Below are positions 33,306 to 44,652 of a DNA stretch of 64,000 bases, one piece after another (the stretch's first letter is position 1; the number at the start of each line of letters is the position of its first letter). The notes under the pieces were generated by a model. It saw only the letters and a list, made by a program, of their open reading frames with translations, was not told the origin of the DNA and searched no databases. The position numbers and the translations under genes were made by a program. This DNA comes from Chinchilla lanigera (Eukaryota > Chordata > Mammalia > Rodentia > Chinchillidae): assembly GCF_000276665.1 (NCBI RefSeq), contig NW_004955476.1:9278248-9342247 (forward strand), in the 5' to 3' direction.

Positions 33306-33859
33306 AACCACGCCCTGGGCTGTCACTGTGTGACCATCCTCTTGTGTGTGCCTTTCAAAGCCAGGAGCTCTGCTTTTTACTGTGATCCTTTCTCCCTCTT
33401 CCTTTTTACCTACGGCAATTAAGACACAAGCAGTATGTCATCTGCGTGCCTTTGATATTTCCATTTCATTTGTGACTTCAGACTCCTCAGTCATTTTTGA
33501 CACTCTTATAATTTTTATCTGCAATTAAGCTTTCATTATCTTCCTTCCCTATATCTTACATGTCCAATAAGCCTCTCGATTTCCTTAATTACTAAGTAAC
33601 CTTCCTTCTTCATGCCGAGGGCTATTTTTATTCCTACAATATTTATTACTAATTGGCACACACACACTTTTATCCTTAGAATAATTTTCCTGGTCTGCCC
33701 TTTTTTTACCCTCTGTTTCACTCTTCTGGAAACATTTTGTACTCCTTGATGACACTTGATATTACATCTTTTTGCAATGGCAATACACTGTCGCACTTCT
33801 TCAGAAGTAGTTTGAAGTCTTACTCTTCATTTACAAATGATGCTTTATGCTTCCTGAAG

Positions 33860-33921
33860 CGCTCTCTCTCCCTCTCTCTCCCTCCATCCCTCTCTCTCTG
33901 CCCCCTCTTTCTCTCTCTCAG
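33860..33921. repeat. CT-rich simple repeat
   Basis: Runs of 'ctctctctccct' type units. No other feature is associated with it. Confidence 0.85.
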
Positions 33922-36900
33922 CACCCACAGATCCTGCCATCAGAGTCAGAGCCTGTGGTTCTTTCTATGCCACGCTGCTCCTGTTGTTTGACTGTGTTTT
34001 TGCATTCCCATTTAATGTTTGACACTCTGCATTCTGGCCTAGGAATAGAGCGTGGTACAGCAGTGGCACCCACGTGACAAACACGTACATCTGGAGCACA
34101 GCTCAGAAATGCTGTCTCAGTTCAAGTTCCTTGAGTCAATGGCTTCTTCCTCTGAGTAGAAACTGAACCTCAGACATTTATAGGAAATTATCATTTGATT
34201 AGAAGTCCCCAGAACTCACCCTGTTAGGGAAAGTAAAACTACTTTTAAAACACATTATGACATACGTGTTTTATTAAATAAGGAATGCATACTAATTGCC
34301 AATGTGTCAGATAAGGCAGATAGAAAATAGAAGAAAAACCATGTATATCACCTTCACCCAGAGACAATTCTATTATATATGGTTGAGAATATTTTTAGCA
34401 ACCTTTGCTTTAGCTAGCAAGGAACCCTTCCCTCTCTACTTTCTACTTTCTACTTCACAATGTACTCGTTTCTCTCTCCTGGAGCAAGGTTTGTTATATT
34501 TTCAAGGGACTAACGGTATGTTTTTGTTTTTCCTTTTATCGGACCCATCTGATTTAAAATTCTTCTTTCCTCATAAATAACTTTGCCCCAACTTCTCTGC
34601 ATATATTCACATTCTATTCAGCCTAGTAAGTTTCTCTCTTGGCTTTTCCTCCTTGGTCTTGCACCACACACACCCTGACATTTTTATCTCCCTGCAGCGT
34701 AGATGAAGGTTTTGGGCACTAAGTCAGAGACTGTGAACCACCTCCAGGGCCTGGGACAGAATGAAGGACCGGCAGTGGTGACGAGATAGCCACTCCGCAA
34801 GTCGAGTGTTAGCCCAGAGCTATGTGGTTGGAAAATCCAACGGGCAGGAGTCCAATAAAAGAGCATTTGAACTAAAAGTGTATTATCCTAAAGTGCACAT
34901 TTTTATTTAATTCAGGGTAAGGCAGAATGAATCATAATAGGTCAATAATAATGACTTATGGCTTCCTTCATACGGCACATTTACAATAAATGGTAATTTA
35001 CCATTAAAGAGAGACATATTTCTTTTTTGTGCCCAAGAAAAATTAGCATTAGTCATACTGAAAAAGAACAGGTTTTCCATTGCTACATTTAGGATTTGTA
35101 TTCAGACTCAGTCTACACAGACTTAGAATACCACATGCAAACCACTTTCTCACAGATTTCTCCCTCCCTCTTCCCATTTAGAGCACACAGGAAGGATCAG
35201 AATGCGACCATTTATGACATCATCCCAACTTTAAGGTGATGGACGACACATCCATTTGGTGGAGCTATTTGGAGACTATTTCATGTTCCAGTCATTAGAC
35301 CTGTGAAATGAGCGCAGGCTTGGCATCGAACGGGTACAGAAAAGAAGTCGTATCTGTAGGTGACTATCCGTAACTGACTGAAATGTACGCATACCACTCA
35401 AAGTGTTGCGTCTTTAGATCCTGCCCTGCCCCTCCTTTCCTTCTTTCTTCCTGCTGAAATGCTCTAATGCTTTTCTTGAGATATTGACTCTGTTTATTGA
35501 CAAAATTATAGGCCATTATTGTTTTCACAAATCAATAGGGATCTTAGATTTGGACTTTTCTATTGAAAAGCCACTGACTCTGACTCATTTAGTTTATTGC
35601 CCCACCTTTGTTATCCAGGCTAAAAAAAAAAGTGTGTGTGTCAAGCAGGCTACAAAAAAATGTAATTATAGAAGTTCCATCTTCCTATCTCCCTCCTCAC
35701 TATTTGGCTAAAATGTTCCTCCTGCTCAGAGAGAAGTCAGATTGAATTACAGAGAACATCCTAACACTTTCGAAGCTGCATATTCAATTTCTGGGGTCTA
35801 TAAACTAGCTCACAATAACATGATTAGGGGAAAGTCTTGAGTAATTGGATGAAGTCAGGCTCAGAAGATTTGCACAATAATCAATGAAATCTACGGCTCC
35901 TAGCTCTGCTGGTTCCATACTGCTTTCCATCCACCCACATGGCCCTTTTCAAAGCTGAAGCCTCAGTGAAAGAATATCAAACCCACAAAACTGAGCTAAT
36001 TTCATAAGCTTTTTGAAAGTAGATTGGATTTAACAGGGCTGTGCTTTTGGAAATGAATGGTTGATATAAATCAGAGGTAGTGGAAAGGTAACGTTTATCT
36101 GATTTGATTTAGCAGCAATCTGGTCCAGATGGCAACGTGGAATTTAAAGATATTGAAATATATGGTTGCAGCTGGAGACTGTATAAACCTAAATATAAAT
36201 AATTCAGATGTGCTTATGCATTTAACAATGTCAGTTTTAAATATAGATAAGAGCCAAGACTGTAGGCTAGCAATTGAAAACAAGAAGATGACTAAATGCA
36301 GGTGCTCTGACATATGTGACCATATTTTAATGCCTAATTTAGCCCTAATCTGGAAATAGAGGTGGAGTTCATTAGCTCTACCTGTCTAGCCTAAGCGAAT
36401 GAAGCACAAATTAGCAGTAGGTCGGTACATCAGAAGAGAGAGGTGTGATTAAAAACAAGCCAGTAGGATGAACACCTGATTTTGACACAGAAATACATAA
36501 CCTTTCTCTGCATGCTGGGACCACAGACTTATTTTTCTAAAAAGGAAAAACAAGGAAGATGGCCCCTTTTCAACCTGAACCAATGAAGGCTTGCTGCCAT
36601 CTTGAAAGGATCTGGAAACAGAATCCCAAAGCTTTGAGAAGAGCTTCTAGGGTTTAGTGTCCAGCTGCTTCTGCCAGTCAGAAAGAACACTGAGTTTAAA
36701 GACCTGAATTCAAATTCTGCTCGTCGTTCAACAGCCCCGAGGGGGAGGCCTGAGTGTGGAAGGGAAGAATCCACATCCCTAGGGAAGCGAGGACTGAGAA
36801 TCCCTGAACCACCAATGTTGCTGCTTTCTCTCCTTGTTTTGATCTTTCCTTCGCTCTTCTGTCCCTTCTTCCTTTTAAACTATTACCCCATTGAACCAGA

Positions 36901-37344
36901 CAGTCGGGTAACAAAAGTTTGGGGCTGACTCTGGGCTCTCCTGAGATTCAGGGAGATACGATTTTCACTGAATGTACCAACCCCAGATGCTGCTGGTCTC
37001 CCAGTCCTACACATCCACACTTCCGCAAACACAGTGCCTCCACTCTCGCGTTTAGAGATCTGTTTCTTTGTTGCCTGTTTGTAAAAGCAGGGGCCTTCCT
37101 GATAGGGCCATTGGAAGGATGGCTTGGCACTTGGTAAGACCTTAAACTAATATTCGGTATTTAAAAAACAATGACTTTGGAAGATAATGAGGACAGAAAA
37201 ATTTATAAGATGTCTCTGTAAGCTGTTTTGGGGGAGGGGTAGTTATGAGAAAATAAGACATCAAAGAGGACTCCACACCTCCCATTCGGCTTGATTAAAC
37301 CCTACCTAGAATCAAAGACCTTGCTTGAGAATAAAGAACCAGCT
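33922..37344. other. Long single-copy stretch with possible conserved blocks
   Basis: No gene recognised. AT-rich repeat-free blocks at 34880-35110 and 35820-36360 ('gagtaattggatgaagtcag', 'gaatttaaagatattgaaat', 'catatgtgaccatattttaa') look like candidate conserved elements. A short MIR-like head ('aaagacctgaattcaaattc') lies near 36698. Confidence 0.35.
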
Positions 37345-37430
37345 TGGGAGATTAAGTGACTTGTCGAAGGTCACAGAGCTAATTATAGTTTGGCTTAGAG
37401 CAAAAGTCCCCTGGATCCCAATATAGAACC
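37345..37430 (-). mobile_element. MIR SINE fragment
   Basis: 'gagattaagtgacttgtcga' followed by 'aggtcacagagctaattata' matches reversed MIR (gaggttaagtgacttgcccaaggtcacacagct). Confidence 0.7.
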
Positions 37431-38091
37431 TGCTCATTCCAGCTCCATAGGAAAAAAAAAAAATGGGTGAAGACATTTACTAAAGTCCCAGGAAAAGCAA
37501 AATTGAGGTAGGTTTGCATAATCAAAAGCAAATGATGGAACCTTGGCATTCTTTCTAAAATAGATCAGGGCCAATGTCGTCATTTTCCCTGGAATCTATT
37601 TTAGGAAGAAGAACAGGAACGTAAAACCTTTTTCATGGAGGGAGGAGCCCAGGGAAGACTGAACAAGTAGGGTTGTGGTAGATGGTTACCGTTGTCTCAG
37701 CTGATTGAAATTATTTTCTGAAGTTATTTTCCTAAATTACAGGCCATCTTAATTCATTAGGAATACTCTTGTGATATTGGCTTCTACGTCACTTGGCTCA
37801 TTCATGCCCCTACCAGCCACAAGGGGAACAGTGCCCCCCTTCTCACACGTAACGAGGCTGTGTCTTGTGTTGGCATCAGATGGGTCTCACAGCACATCTG
37901 GAAGCCCACAGCTTCAGCTTATTAAGCTGCCACACCGATCCTCCTACAACCAACCTTCCCTACTGCAAGCAAGTGGGGGCTGCAAGGAATGTTCTGGTCT
38001 GGCTCTGTATTCCCAGCACTAACAGAACCTGGGACGAGGGATCATGTTCTACATGTTGGTTGAACAACACTGAAAGCCATGTGCATCTACA
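37431..38091. other. Single-copy non-coding stretch
   Basis: No gene recognised. An A-run lies at 37452-37463. Confidence 0.4.
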
Positions 38092-38240
38092 TTGCAATTT
38101 AGTCATTTGTTCATCGGTTCATTCGGGTATGCATGCACATTGTTCTAGGGCCGGGTGACCACGGGGACCAGGACACAGTTCCATCCCCAGAAATCCACGC
38201 ACACTCATCACTGAGACGGTTAGATGGCAGTTCCAATACA
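38092..38240 (-). mobile_element. L2/MIR-type LINE 3' fragment
   Basis: 'catttgttcatcggttcatt', 'cattgttctagggccgggtg' and 'gaccaggacacagttccatc' resemble the reversed L2 3' end (attcattcattcaacaaa ... cactgttctaggcactgggga ... acagcagtgaacaaaa). Confidence 0.5.
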
Positions 38241-38259
38241 CTGCAAGAAGCACTGTGAT

Positions 38260-38340
38260 GGGGCTGGGAGGGGTGTCCTGGAGCAGAACGTGTGCTGAGC
38301 ATGCTCAAGGCCCCGAGCTCATCCCAACCACTAAAACTGC
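38260..38340 (+). mobile_element. Older ID SINE
   Basis: 'ggggctgggaggggtgtcct', 'gagcatgctcaaggcccc' and 'catcccaaccactaaaactg' match an ID element of a different, older subtype (ggggctggg ... gcatgcgtgaggcccc ... tcccagcaccactaaaa). There is no clear A tail and it is diverged. Confidence 0.65.
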
Positions 38341-39512
38341 AATGAGAAACTTGTGATAATGAAAGAGCAAGGGCATTTTCTAGGAAAGACTCAGAAAGGC
38401 CACTCAGCTCAGTCTTAGGGACACATTCACTGAGGAAGTGATGGATAATAGGGAACTGAGATGACAGCAGAAAGGAGAAGTATAGGGAGGTTTCAAGCAG
38501 CGTTCCCTGGGAGCGAAGTTACAGGTGTAGGTGGGAAGATCAGGACACAGCCCAGGGCAGGAATGGCCCAGCCTCCTATTTTTAGGACTTTCCTACCCAG
38601 GGCTCATGGGACCCTCACCTGCACTGTCTAGAATAGAGTGCATTTAGGAGGGCGGGGCTGGGCTCACTGTTCCGTCTAACCTACAGGTGAGGAAAAGAAG
38701 ATCCAGACACAGAGCATTGGAATAACCAGTTCAGAACACACTTGGCAGGGTCTGGCTACTCCAGGGTCAGTGTTCACTCTCCCAGATCACAGTGCCGATT
38801 GTCCAGAGCTAAGTGACCAAAGCCAGGGTTCAGGCCGGCCTGGGCTAGAAGAACATGCTGTCCTCACGCTTGGGCTGGCAGTGACCTTGCTCGGCCCCAT
38901 GGCCAGGGCCTCCACCTAAACACGCAGATGCCAGAAGGCTTTAACTTCAAAGACAGGTCAACCCTGGAGGCTCCAGCGCCCCAAGGCTCCTTCTGAAATC
39001 CACACTCCTTGTGCCAGCAGCTCCAACTGTGACCTGAGGAACAACTTGCTCCTCAGCCTGTTCTAAGTGCATTGGAGAAAGGTTCTTGGGCAACTCAGAG
39101 TGACCCAGATGGACCAGCTTGCACCACAGGGACACATAGCACCAAAGCCCGAGTCCTCTCACCACCACCGTGTCCCAGTGAACCTGTGTCTGAAATTCCC
39201 GTGGGTCTCTCACCTGCTCTTCTCAAGTTCCCCAGGATCAAAGCATGCCAGCGACTCCAGAGTGGTGTTCTTGGATCTCCTCCCGCGTGCCTGGCCTGCT
39301 CCTGGTGTTGCCCATATATGACAGCTCCAACGGTCCTCATTCTCCCAACCAGGAGGCTAGAGCAGAGAAAGCCTAAGTGATCCTTGGAGGCCTTGGGTCA
39401 TGAACTGCAGCAGCCCTGATCCAGGGCGTAATCCTGACAGCCACCCTAGAAGTCCTGCCCTGGACCAGGGGATGAGAGCAGTGGAGATGGAGCAGGGGGA
39501 TTTTCAGACCTC
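38341..39512. other. GC-richer single-copy stretch
   Basis: No gene recognised. The open frames between 38947 and 39380 run on both strands over the same bases with no domain. Confidence 0.4.
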
Positions 39513-39800
39513 CCCGTGCACACTCACTCCACCCCCTGTGCACACTTACTCCACCCCTCTGTGCACACTCACTCCATCCCCTCTGTGCACGCTTGCTCCA
39601 TCCCCTCTGTGCACACTCACTCCACCCCTTTGTGGGCACTCACTCCACCCCCTGTGCACACTTGCTCCATCCCCTCTGTGCACACTTACTCCACCCCTCT
39701 GTGCACACTCGCTCCATCCCCTCTGTGCACACTCACTCTACCCCTCTAGGCACACTCACTCTACCCCTCTGTGCACACTCACACACCCCTCTGCACATGC
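39513..39800. repeat. Minisatellite, 22-24 bp unit, about 12 copies
   Basis: Successive 'gtgca' anchors lie at 39516, 39538, 39561, 39585, 39609, 39632 (variant), 39654, 39678, 39701, 39725, 39748 (variant) and 39771. The period therefore alternates among 22, 23 and 24 bp. The unit is 'ctgtgcacactcactccacc' with variants cttact, cttgct and ctcgct. Open frames through it, including a 203-codon one (39400-40011), encode only Thr/Pro/Leu/Cys/His repeats and are not credible genes. Confidence 0.95.
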
Positions 39801-40435
39801 TCACACCACGCTCACTGCACACAGTGTCCTTCCTTCTCTGTCACACTTCCTTTTCACTCCCTGCTCTTCACAAAGCACTGCACAGCTCGTTCGTATACTG
39901 AGGAGGAGATGCAGCCTCCCAGGGCATATGCTGCCTCCCACCGTCCCTGAATCAGGCGGAATCCATGGCTTCTCAGGGTCTCCTAACTACATGGTAATGG
40001 TGTCATTCTGAGCCTGACCCTCTAACTCTGGAGGAGCTTTTCCTCTGCGGCTGAGCGCATTCTGTTTCCTTACCTGCCTACACAGGCTAAGAACAGCACC
40101 AGCACTGGGTTGACCCATCAGGGAGTGTGCAAAGGCCACCACTGACAGAGGGTTTGCCTTTGGATCCCTACCCAAGCGCTGAGGGAAGCAGCAGATGGGG
40201 TCCCAGGCCGAAACTCTGAGCACAAGTAACATCTGCACTGAGAGTGGCTGGCGGGAGGCAGAGTCCCTGTCACTGGCCAAGGAGGTCTGGCGGCCACACT
40301 GAGGAAGGGTGGTCAGTCCGGAGCTAGATAAGATCTCAGACACACACTCTGTGACCCCACAGGAGTCTGGTTTGGGTTAGCACAACTGTCCGCTAACTAG
40401 TCTCCCTCCAAATCTACTTCCAAACTGACGCCAGT

Positions 40436-40438
<3 letters not shown>
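39801..40438. other. Single-copy non-coding stretch
   Basis: No gene or repeat recognised between the minisatellite and the CA repeat. Confidence 0.4.

Positions 40439-40477
<39 letters not shown>
40439..40477. repeat. (CA)n microsatellite, about 19 units
   Basis: An uninterrupted CA run, likely polymorphic in length. The Cys/Val repeat in the minus-strand open frames comes from this tract. Confidence 0.97.
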
Positions 40478-40479
<2 letters not shown>

Positions 40480-42815
40480 CCACAGCCCTGTGGCTGGAAG
40501 CACTTGTTCTCCGGCTCTGGTTGTTTGTTGTCCTGCAGACCTGCAGCTTCTGTGTGGAGCGGGAGGGGAGGGGAGGGAGATCCAGCCATAGTGTGCTGTA
40601 GTCCTCACCCAGTGGCAGCAAATTAACCTGCTTCTCGTATCTGCGTGAAAGAGCAGGACTCTATGGGCTATTTCGTTTATTTCGTTTGCTGATAAAAAAT
40701 ACAAATAAAAGAATTTGAAAACCCTCAGAACCCCTGGCTTCTGGCATGAATGCAGATTCTTTGGAATTGAAGTCTGGACCGCTGCAGCCCCAGCACACAG
40801 CTCTGCCTGGCTCCTCCGTCCCCTTGCACCGTTTCTCGCCTTTGACCCGTATCCCTCCAGGCAGCCCACCCTGTGTCCAGCTGAGGGCTGCAAGGTGGTG
40901 GAGACTCTCCCACTGATACATTTCCATGTTGGTGAAGTATTCTTTAAAAGCTCAGCTCCAACTCATTTCTCATCTCCTTTGAGACCCCTCGCAGAAGTCA
41001 GTCGCTGATGCCGGCACTTGTCACAAGCTTAGCACACGCTGACCTGGGGGTGTTTCCCACAAAGCCAGGAGCTCTTGCTGTCACCGGTACTGCTCACACC
41101 TGAGGACACACAACAGGCGCCTCAGAAATACTTACAGCTGAAAAATGATACAGGTGAAAAATGATAATTACCAAAGTCTGTAGGAAAGCCCCAGGTGAAT
41201 GCCCCAGAAGCAAAAATAAAATAGGGATGTTAAATAAATTTCAACTTTGCTTCAGATGGGGACACCCTCGGAGTTTCTTGCCTGAAATTCATAAGTGACA
41301 CCAGAGGAGAAAGGAGATGGTGACCCAGGTTTGGGAGGCAGACTGGCACGGGGAGTTCTGCAGAGCCTGTGCTCTGCCCTTCCTCCCTCGTGCTGTAAAA
41401 TAATCTAAATCCCGCGTTGTCCCTGGCTGTGCGCAGAACCAGAGGAAGTGCGGAGACACACAGCCCTCGAGCAAAAGGGGAAGGCAGGGACATGATGGAC
41501 GGCTCAGGCCTGAGCCCCTTCCAGTTCGGGGTGGCTGTACACGGCCTCCCATTGTTTCCAGGCCTAGGAGCAAAGGAGTTCGTGCCAGTTCTTACCAGGG
41601 AAAATACCCACTGGGCAGAAGAAGATCAGGTCGGTGCTGCCAACCCCGCAAGGCGAACTCAGCCTCCTAAACCACACTTCCTCTTCCGCATGTGGGTTTG
41701 CCCTAAACCGGTACACAGATTAGATTAGGAAAGGCTGTGGGATTACTCAGAAAAGCTTAACTCCATTTCATCCCAGAAAGAGCAGTAATGACTTCACTGT
41801 GCATATTTAAGGGGTGGTAAAGAAATGGTAGCTGTGTGTATTCGTAGAGGCCGTCTTCCCCAAAGCATGCTTCCACATCTGCAGTTCTAGCTGCTAATAC
41901 CTTTTATGTTATGGTACCAAGAGTCTAAGAGTCACCAGTACCAGAGACTTTCATTTTCAAAAGCCAAATCGGAAGCAACTTGAAAGATCTCACTTTCACT
42001 TACACTGATTCAAAGGTAAGAATAAAGAGGAGGGTTTTGATTTGTTGCAGGCTGTGGTAGTCGGGCTTCACAACGGCGCCATCATGATCCGGGTCTTCTG
42101 CAACTCAGACCTTTGAACGGCCTCTCTCCAGAGCGAACCAGGGTGGCTCCTTGATACAGAAGGTAAAAACAGTCTCCTCTGTGCAGAACCAGGATGTTCA
42201 GGAGCAAGATTAGAAGAAACATTGCAACCTCTGCCTTATTCTCGCCAGTCACTAAAGAAATCTGTGGAGAGGACCTGAGGCCTCCCATCGAGAAAGCAAC
42301 AGAGGACAGCATCTTTGGTGCCCTTCTGCGTCCATCCCACGTGAGGCTCCAATCAATGGCTGCTCAGCCACTTTGCTGCCAAATTCCTGGCCCGTAAACA
42401 CTGGGGGAGTTGTCAACTGCTTATGGCCGAACCACGAGGTCTCAGGGTGATTGGTGATGCAACAATCAATACCTAATAAAAAGGCATCCAGATGTTCATC
42501 CATTTGTTGGACGGGTAATTTTTCAACATCTTTGCACCAGGGGCTGGATTGATATGACCATGGACTCTGACAAAGAGCACAGGAGGAGAGAGACAGAGCT
42601 GGGAAGACAGCTCAGCGCAGTGCCTTTCCTCGCAAGCTGACTTGTTCTCAGCTTCAGTCTGAGGAAAGACCTGACTCTTGTTCCCACCAGTAGCTGAGTT
42701 CCTTCCCTCCATACCTGCGTGCAGAACCTCAGCCACTGGTTTAAGCAGTAGGCATGATTAGCTCATGAAACTAGGCGGCGTGGGTCCCGTTCAGTGCTAA
42801 ATATGTCTTACCGCA
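40478..42815. other. Single-copy non-coding stretch
   Basis: No gene recognised. Opposite-strand open frames at 40661-41008, 41230-41728 and 42082-42503 overlap and show no domain or splice-consistent structure. Confidence 0.4.
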
Positions 42816-42819
42816 CATA

Positions 42820-42965
42820 ATCTGCAAGTGCCTCTGTGGAAGAGCACTGATATTCCGGTTTTACAGAGTGAGAAAACGGATGCTCATAGAAGTAAAAGAA
42901 TGGTTGACTCTTGTGGTCAGACGGTATAATCCAGAACCTCTCTCTCCAAAGCTGGGCTCGTTTGT
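42820..42965 (-). mobile_element. MIR SINE fragment
   Basis: 'tattccggttttacagagtg', 'agaaaacggatgctcataga' and 'gtcagacggtataatccaga' follow the reversed MIR order with strong decay. Confidence 0.5.
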
Positions 42966-43519
42966 CTCCATTGGTTTCAGACTCAGGTAGGCTTTCCCTC
43001 AGGAGTGCAGCCCCAGGAGTGCAAACTACCAACCTCGTACTCCTCACCACACTAGCGTATCTCCTTGCAAATAGTTCCTAAAATTGTCCTGGAGCTGACA
43101 TCCATTAGCTCTGGTCACCATCCTACTCTGTCACATGTCCACTCAACACAAAGGTGGTAGAGTGACCCCAAATGAACTGCACTTACTGAGGGTAAGGGAA
43201 GGGTGGATTCCTGAAAGAATTCCCAGCTTTTAATGCCAGGACAAAGGACAGCAAGTAAATAACTGATGTTCCCCGGAACCTTCTCTCTCTGCTGCCTTAA
43301 ATAAAAAGTGCCCAGTGGGAGAGGGTAGGAAAAAGAACTAATGAAGTCAGCTTGGATCAGATAGAGTCTTGAATCCATTCTCTCATTACCTAAAAGCTTA
43401 TTCATAAGCCTGTACATAAATCTGTTAGCCTGAGGAGTAAATGCAATAGACAGTTGGGGCTGGCTTGTCCTGATGTACAAAAGCCAATTACAATTTCCGG
43501 AATTTTTCAAGAGGATTGC
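42966..43519. other. Single-copy non-coding stretch
   Basis: No repeat recognised. The minus-strand open frame at 43115-43510 (131 codons) shows no domain, and its region has no splice or retrocopy marks. Confidence 0.4.
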
Positions 43520-43572
43520 AAAACATAGCCACTCTTAAAAAAAAAAAAAAAAAAAAAAACATAGCCACTCTT
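43520..43572. repeat. Poly(A)-only insertion flanked by a target-site duplication
   Basis: 'acatagccactctt' occurs at 43523-43536 and again at 43559-43572. About 22 uninterrupted A residues (43537-43558) lie between. With flanking A residues the duplication reads 'aaaacatagccactctt' (17 bp, starting 43520), an A-rich 5' edge typical of L1-endonuclease target sites. Nothing but the tail is inserted. It is best read as L1-mediated insertion of a poly(A) tail with no body. Confidence 0.75.
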
Positions 43573-43766
43573 TAAATGAGCAAGTTAAATTTAAAATTAA
43601 ACTATATATACTAAAGGCAATAAGTAGGACTTTAATAATTAGTTTAATAATATAAAATAATTAATTTAATAATTGTTTTAATGGAGAGTTTCTGTTATCT
43701 ATATTATCTATAGCCATTATAAAAGTAAAAGGTGGAAACACTATTTTACTGATGCCATTTTGGTAA

Positions 43767-43850
43767 CTTGAAATTAGCAAAGGTGGGAACACTTCCACCT
43801 TTGGAAGGTGGAAATTAGCTTGAAATTAGCAAAGGTGGACTACTTCCACC
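43767..43850. repeat. 52-bp period duplication with hairpin
   Basis: 'cttgaaattagcaaaggtgg' is repeated at 43767 and 43819. Between them lies a hairpin 'ttccacctt' (43793-43801), loop 'tgg', 'aaggtggaa' (43805-43813). The second copy also ends with 'cttccacc', so several short inverted segments can pair. Confidence 0.8.
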
Positions 43851-43859
43851 ATGGGTTTA

Positions 43860-44250
43860 GTTTATTTTCTTTTGGTTATCTACACTTAAGAAAGCAATAG
43901 AGAAAGCAGCAGTGTTGCAAATATATCCATAGTCATCATGTTGTTAACTGTGCAATAATATTCCCTGGTATATGTGAGTTTCTGACTCAGCAAAGATGAG
44001 CCACATTTCTGATGAACAAGTGAGGTTTCAGTGTTTTCTTAGAGGCTGGCAACACGTGAAAGAGTTCAGCAAAAATTAACAAAAGCATTCTTCGTGATAC
44101 AAGTGGCTAGATGGAACTTACAACAGAGTGCTACTTACAGTGAGTATGCTACACGCCTTTTTACCATTAAAACTTAAAATAATGTGTACTCATCCATGTA
44201 CAAGTTTCCTACATCTCTTCCCCAACAGCACTGGTTAAACATTTACCAGG
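43860..44250. other. Single-copy AT-rich stretch
   Basis: No gene or repeat recognised. Confidence 0.4.
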
Positions 44251-44255
44251 ATACT

Positions 44256-44652
44256 TGTTTTAGGCATTTTCTTGTTGCTGAAACAAAATACTCAACACCA
44301 AAGGAGAGAGGTTTATCTGGGCTCACAATTTCAGCAGGTTCAGTCCATGGCTCACTGGCTCCCGTGCAGAGACAGCACAGTGCAAAGAACTGCCATGGAA
44401 GAGGGCTGCTCACATCCTGATGTCCTGGAAGCAGAGAGAGATGCAGGAGCCAGGGTAGAGATGCACCTTTTCAGGTCACTCCCTCAGTGACGGCCTCTAA
44501 CTAGGCCAACCTGCTAAGAGTAACAGCACACTCAGATGCTGAGCTCATCACTGATAGGGAGTACAGGGCTCCCTGGACCCACTTACCTTCCAAAAGCTCC
44601 ACCTCTGAGTGAATGAGGCTTTGGAGGGACTTTCCATATCTAAACCATAACA
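44256..44652 (-). mobile_element. ERVL-MaLR solo LTR, full length
   Basis: It runs from 'tgttttaggcattttcttgt' to 'atctaaaccataaca', giving TG...CA ends on the plus strand. Internal landmarks are 'aggagagaggtttatctggg', 'ctcacaatttcagcaggttc', 'agtccatggctcactggctc', 'ccacctctgagtgaatgagg' and 'ctttggagggactttccat'. No internal ERV sequence adjoins it. Confidence 0.88.

Noticed and set aside
35623..35657. Two 'aggcta..aaaaaaa' segments resembling another tail-only insertion
   Set aside because: The shared flank is only about seven bases and the two A runs are in tandem rather than bracketed by a duplication.
39400..40011. 203-codon plus-strand open frame, Thr/Pro/Leu/Cys-His repeats
   Set aside because: The repeated translation is produced by the minisatellite. 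Parallel open frames exist in other phases, as expected for a stop-free repeat unit.
40377..40893. Minus-strand frames ending in Cys-Val repeats
   Set aside because: The repeats come from the CA microsatellite. The upstream portions have no domain, and three frames overlap.
43115..43510. 131-codon minus-strand open frame
   Set aside because: No recognisable domain and no retrocopy hallmarks; length alone is not significant in 64 kb.
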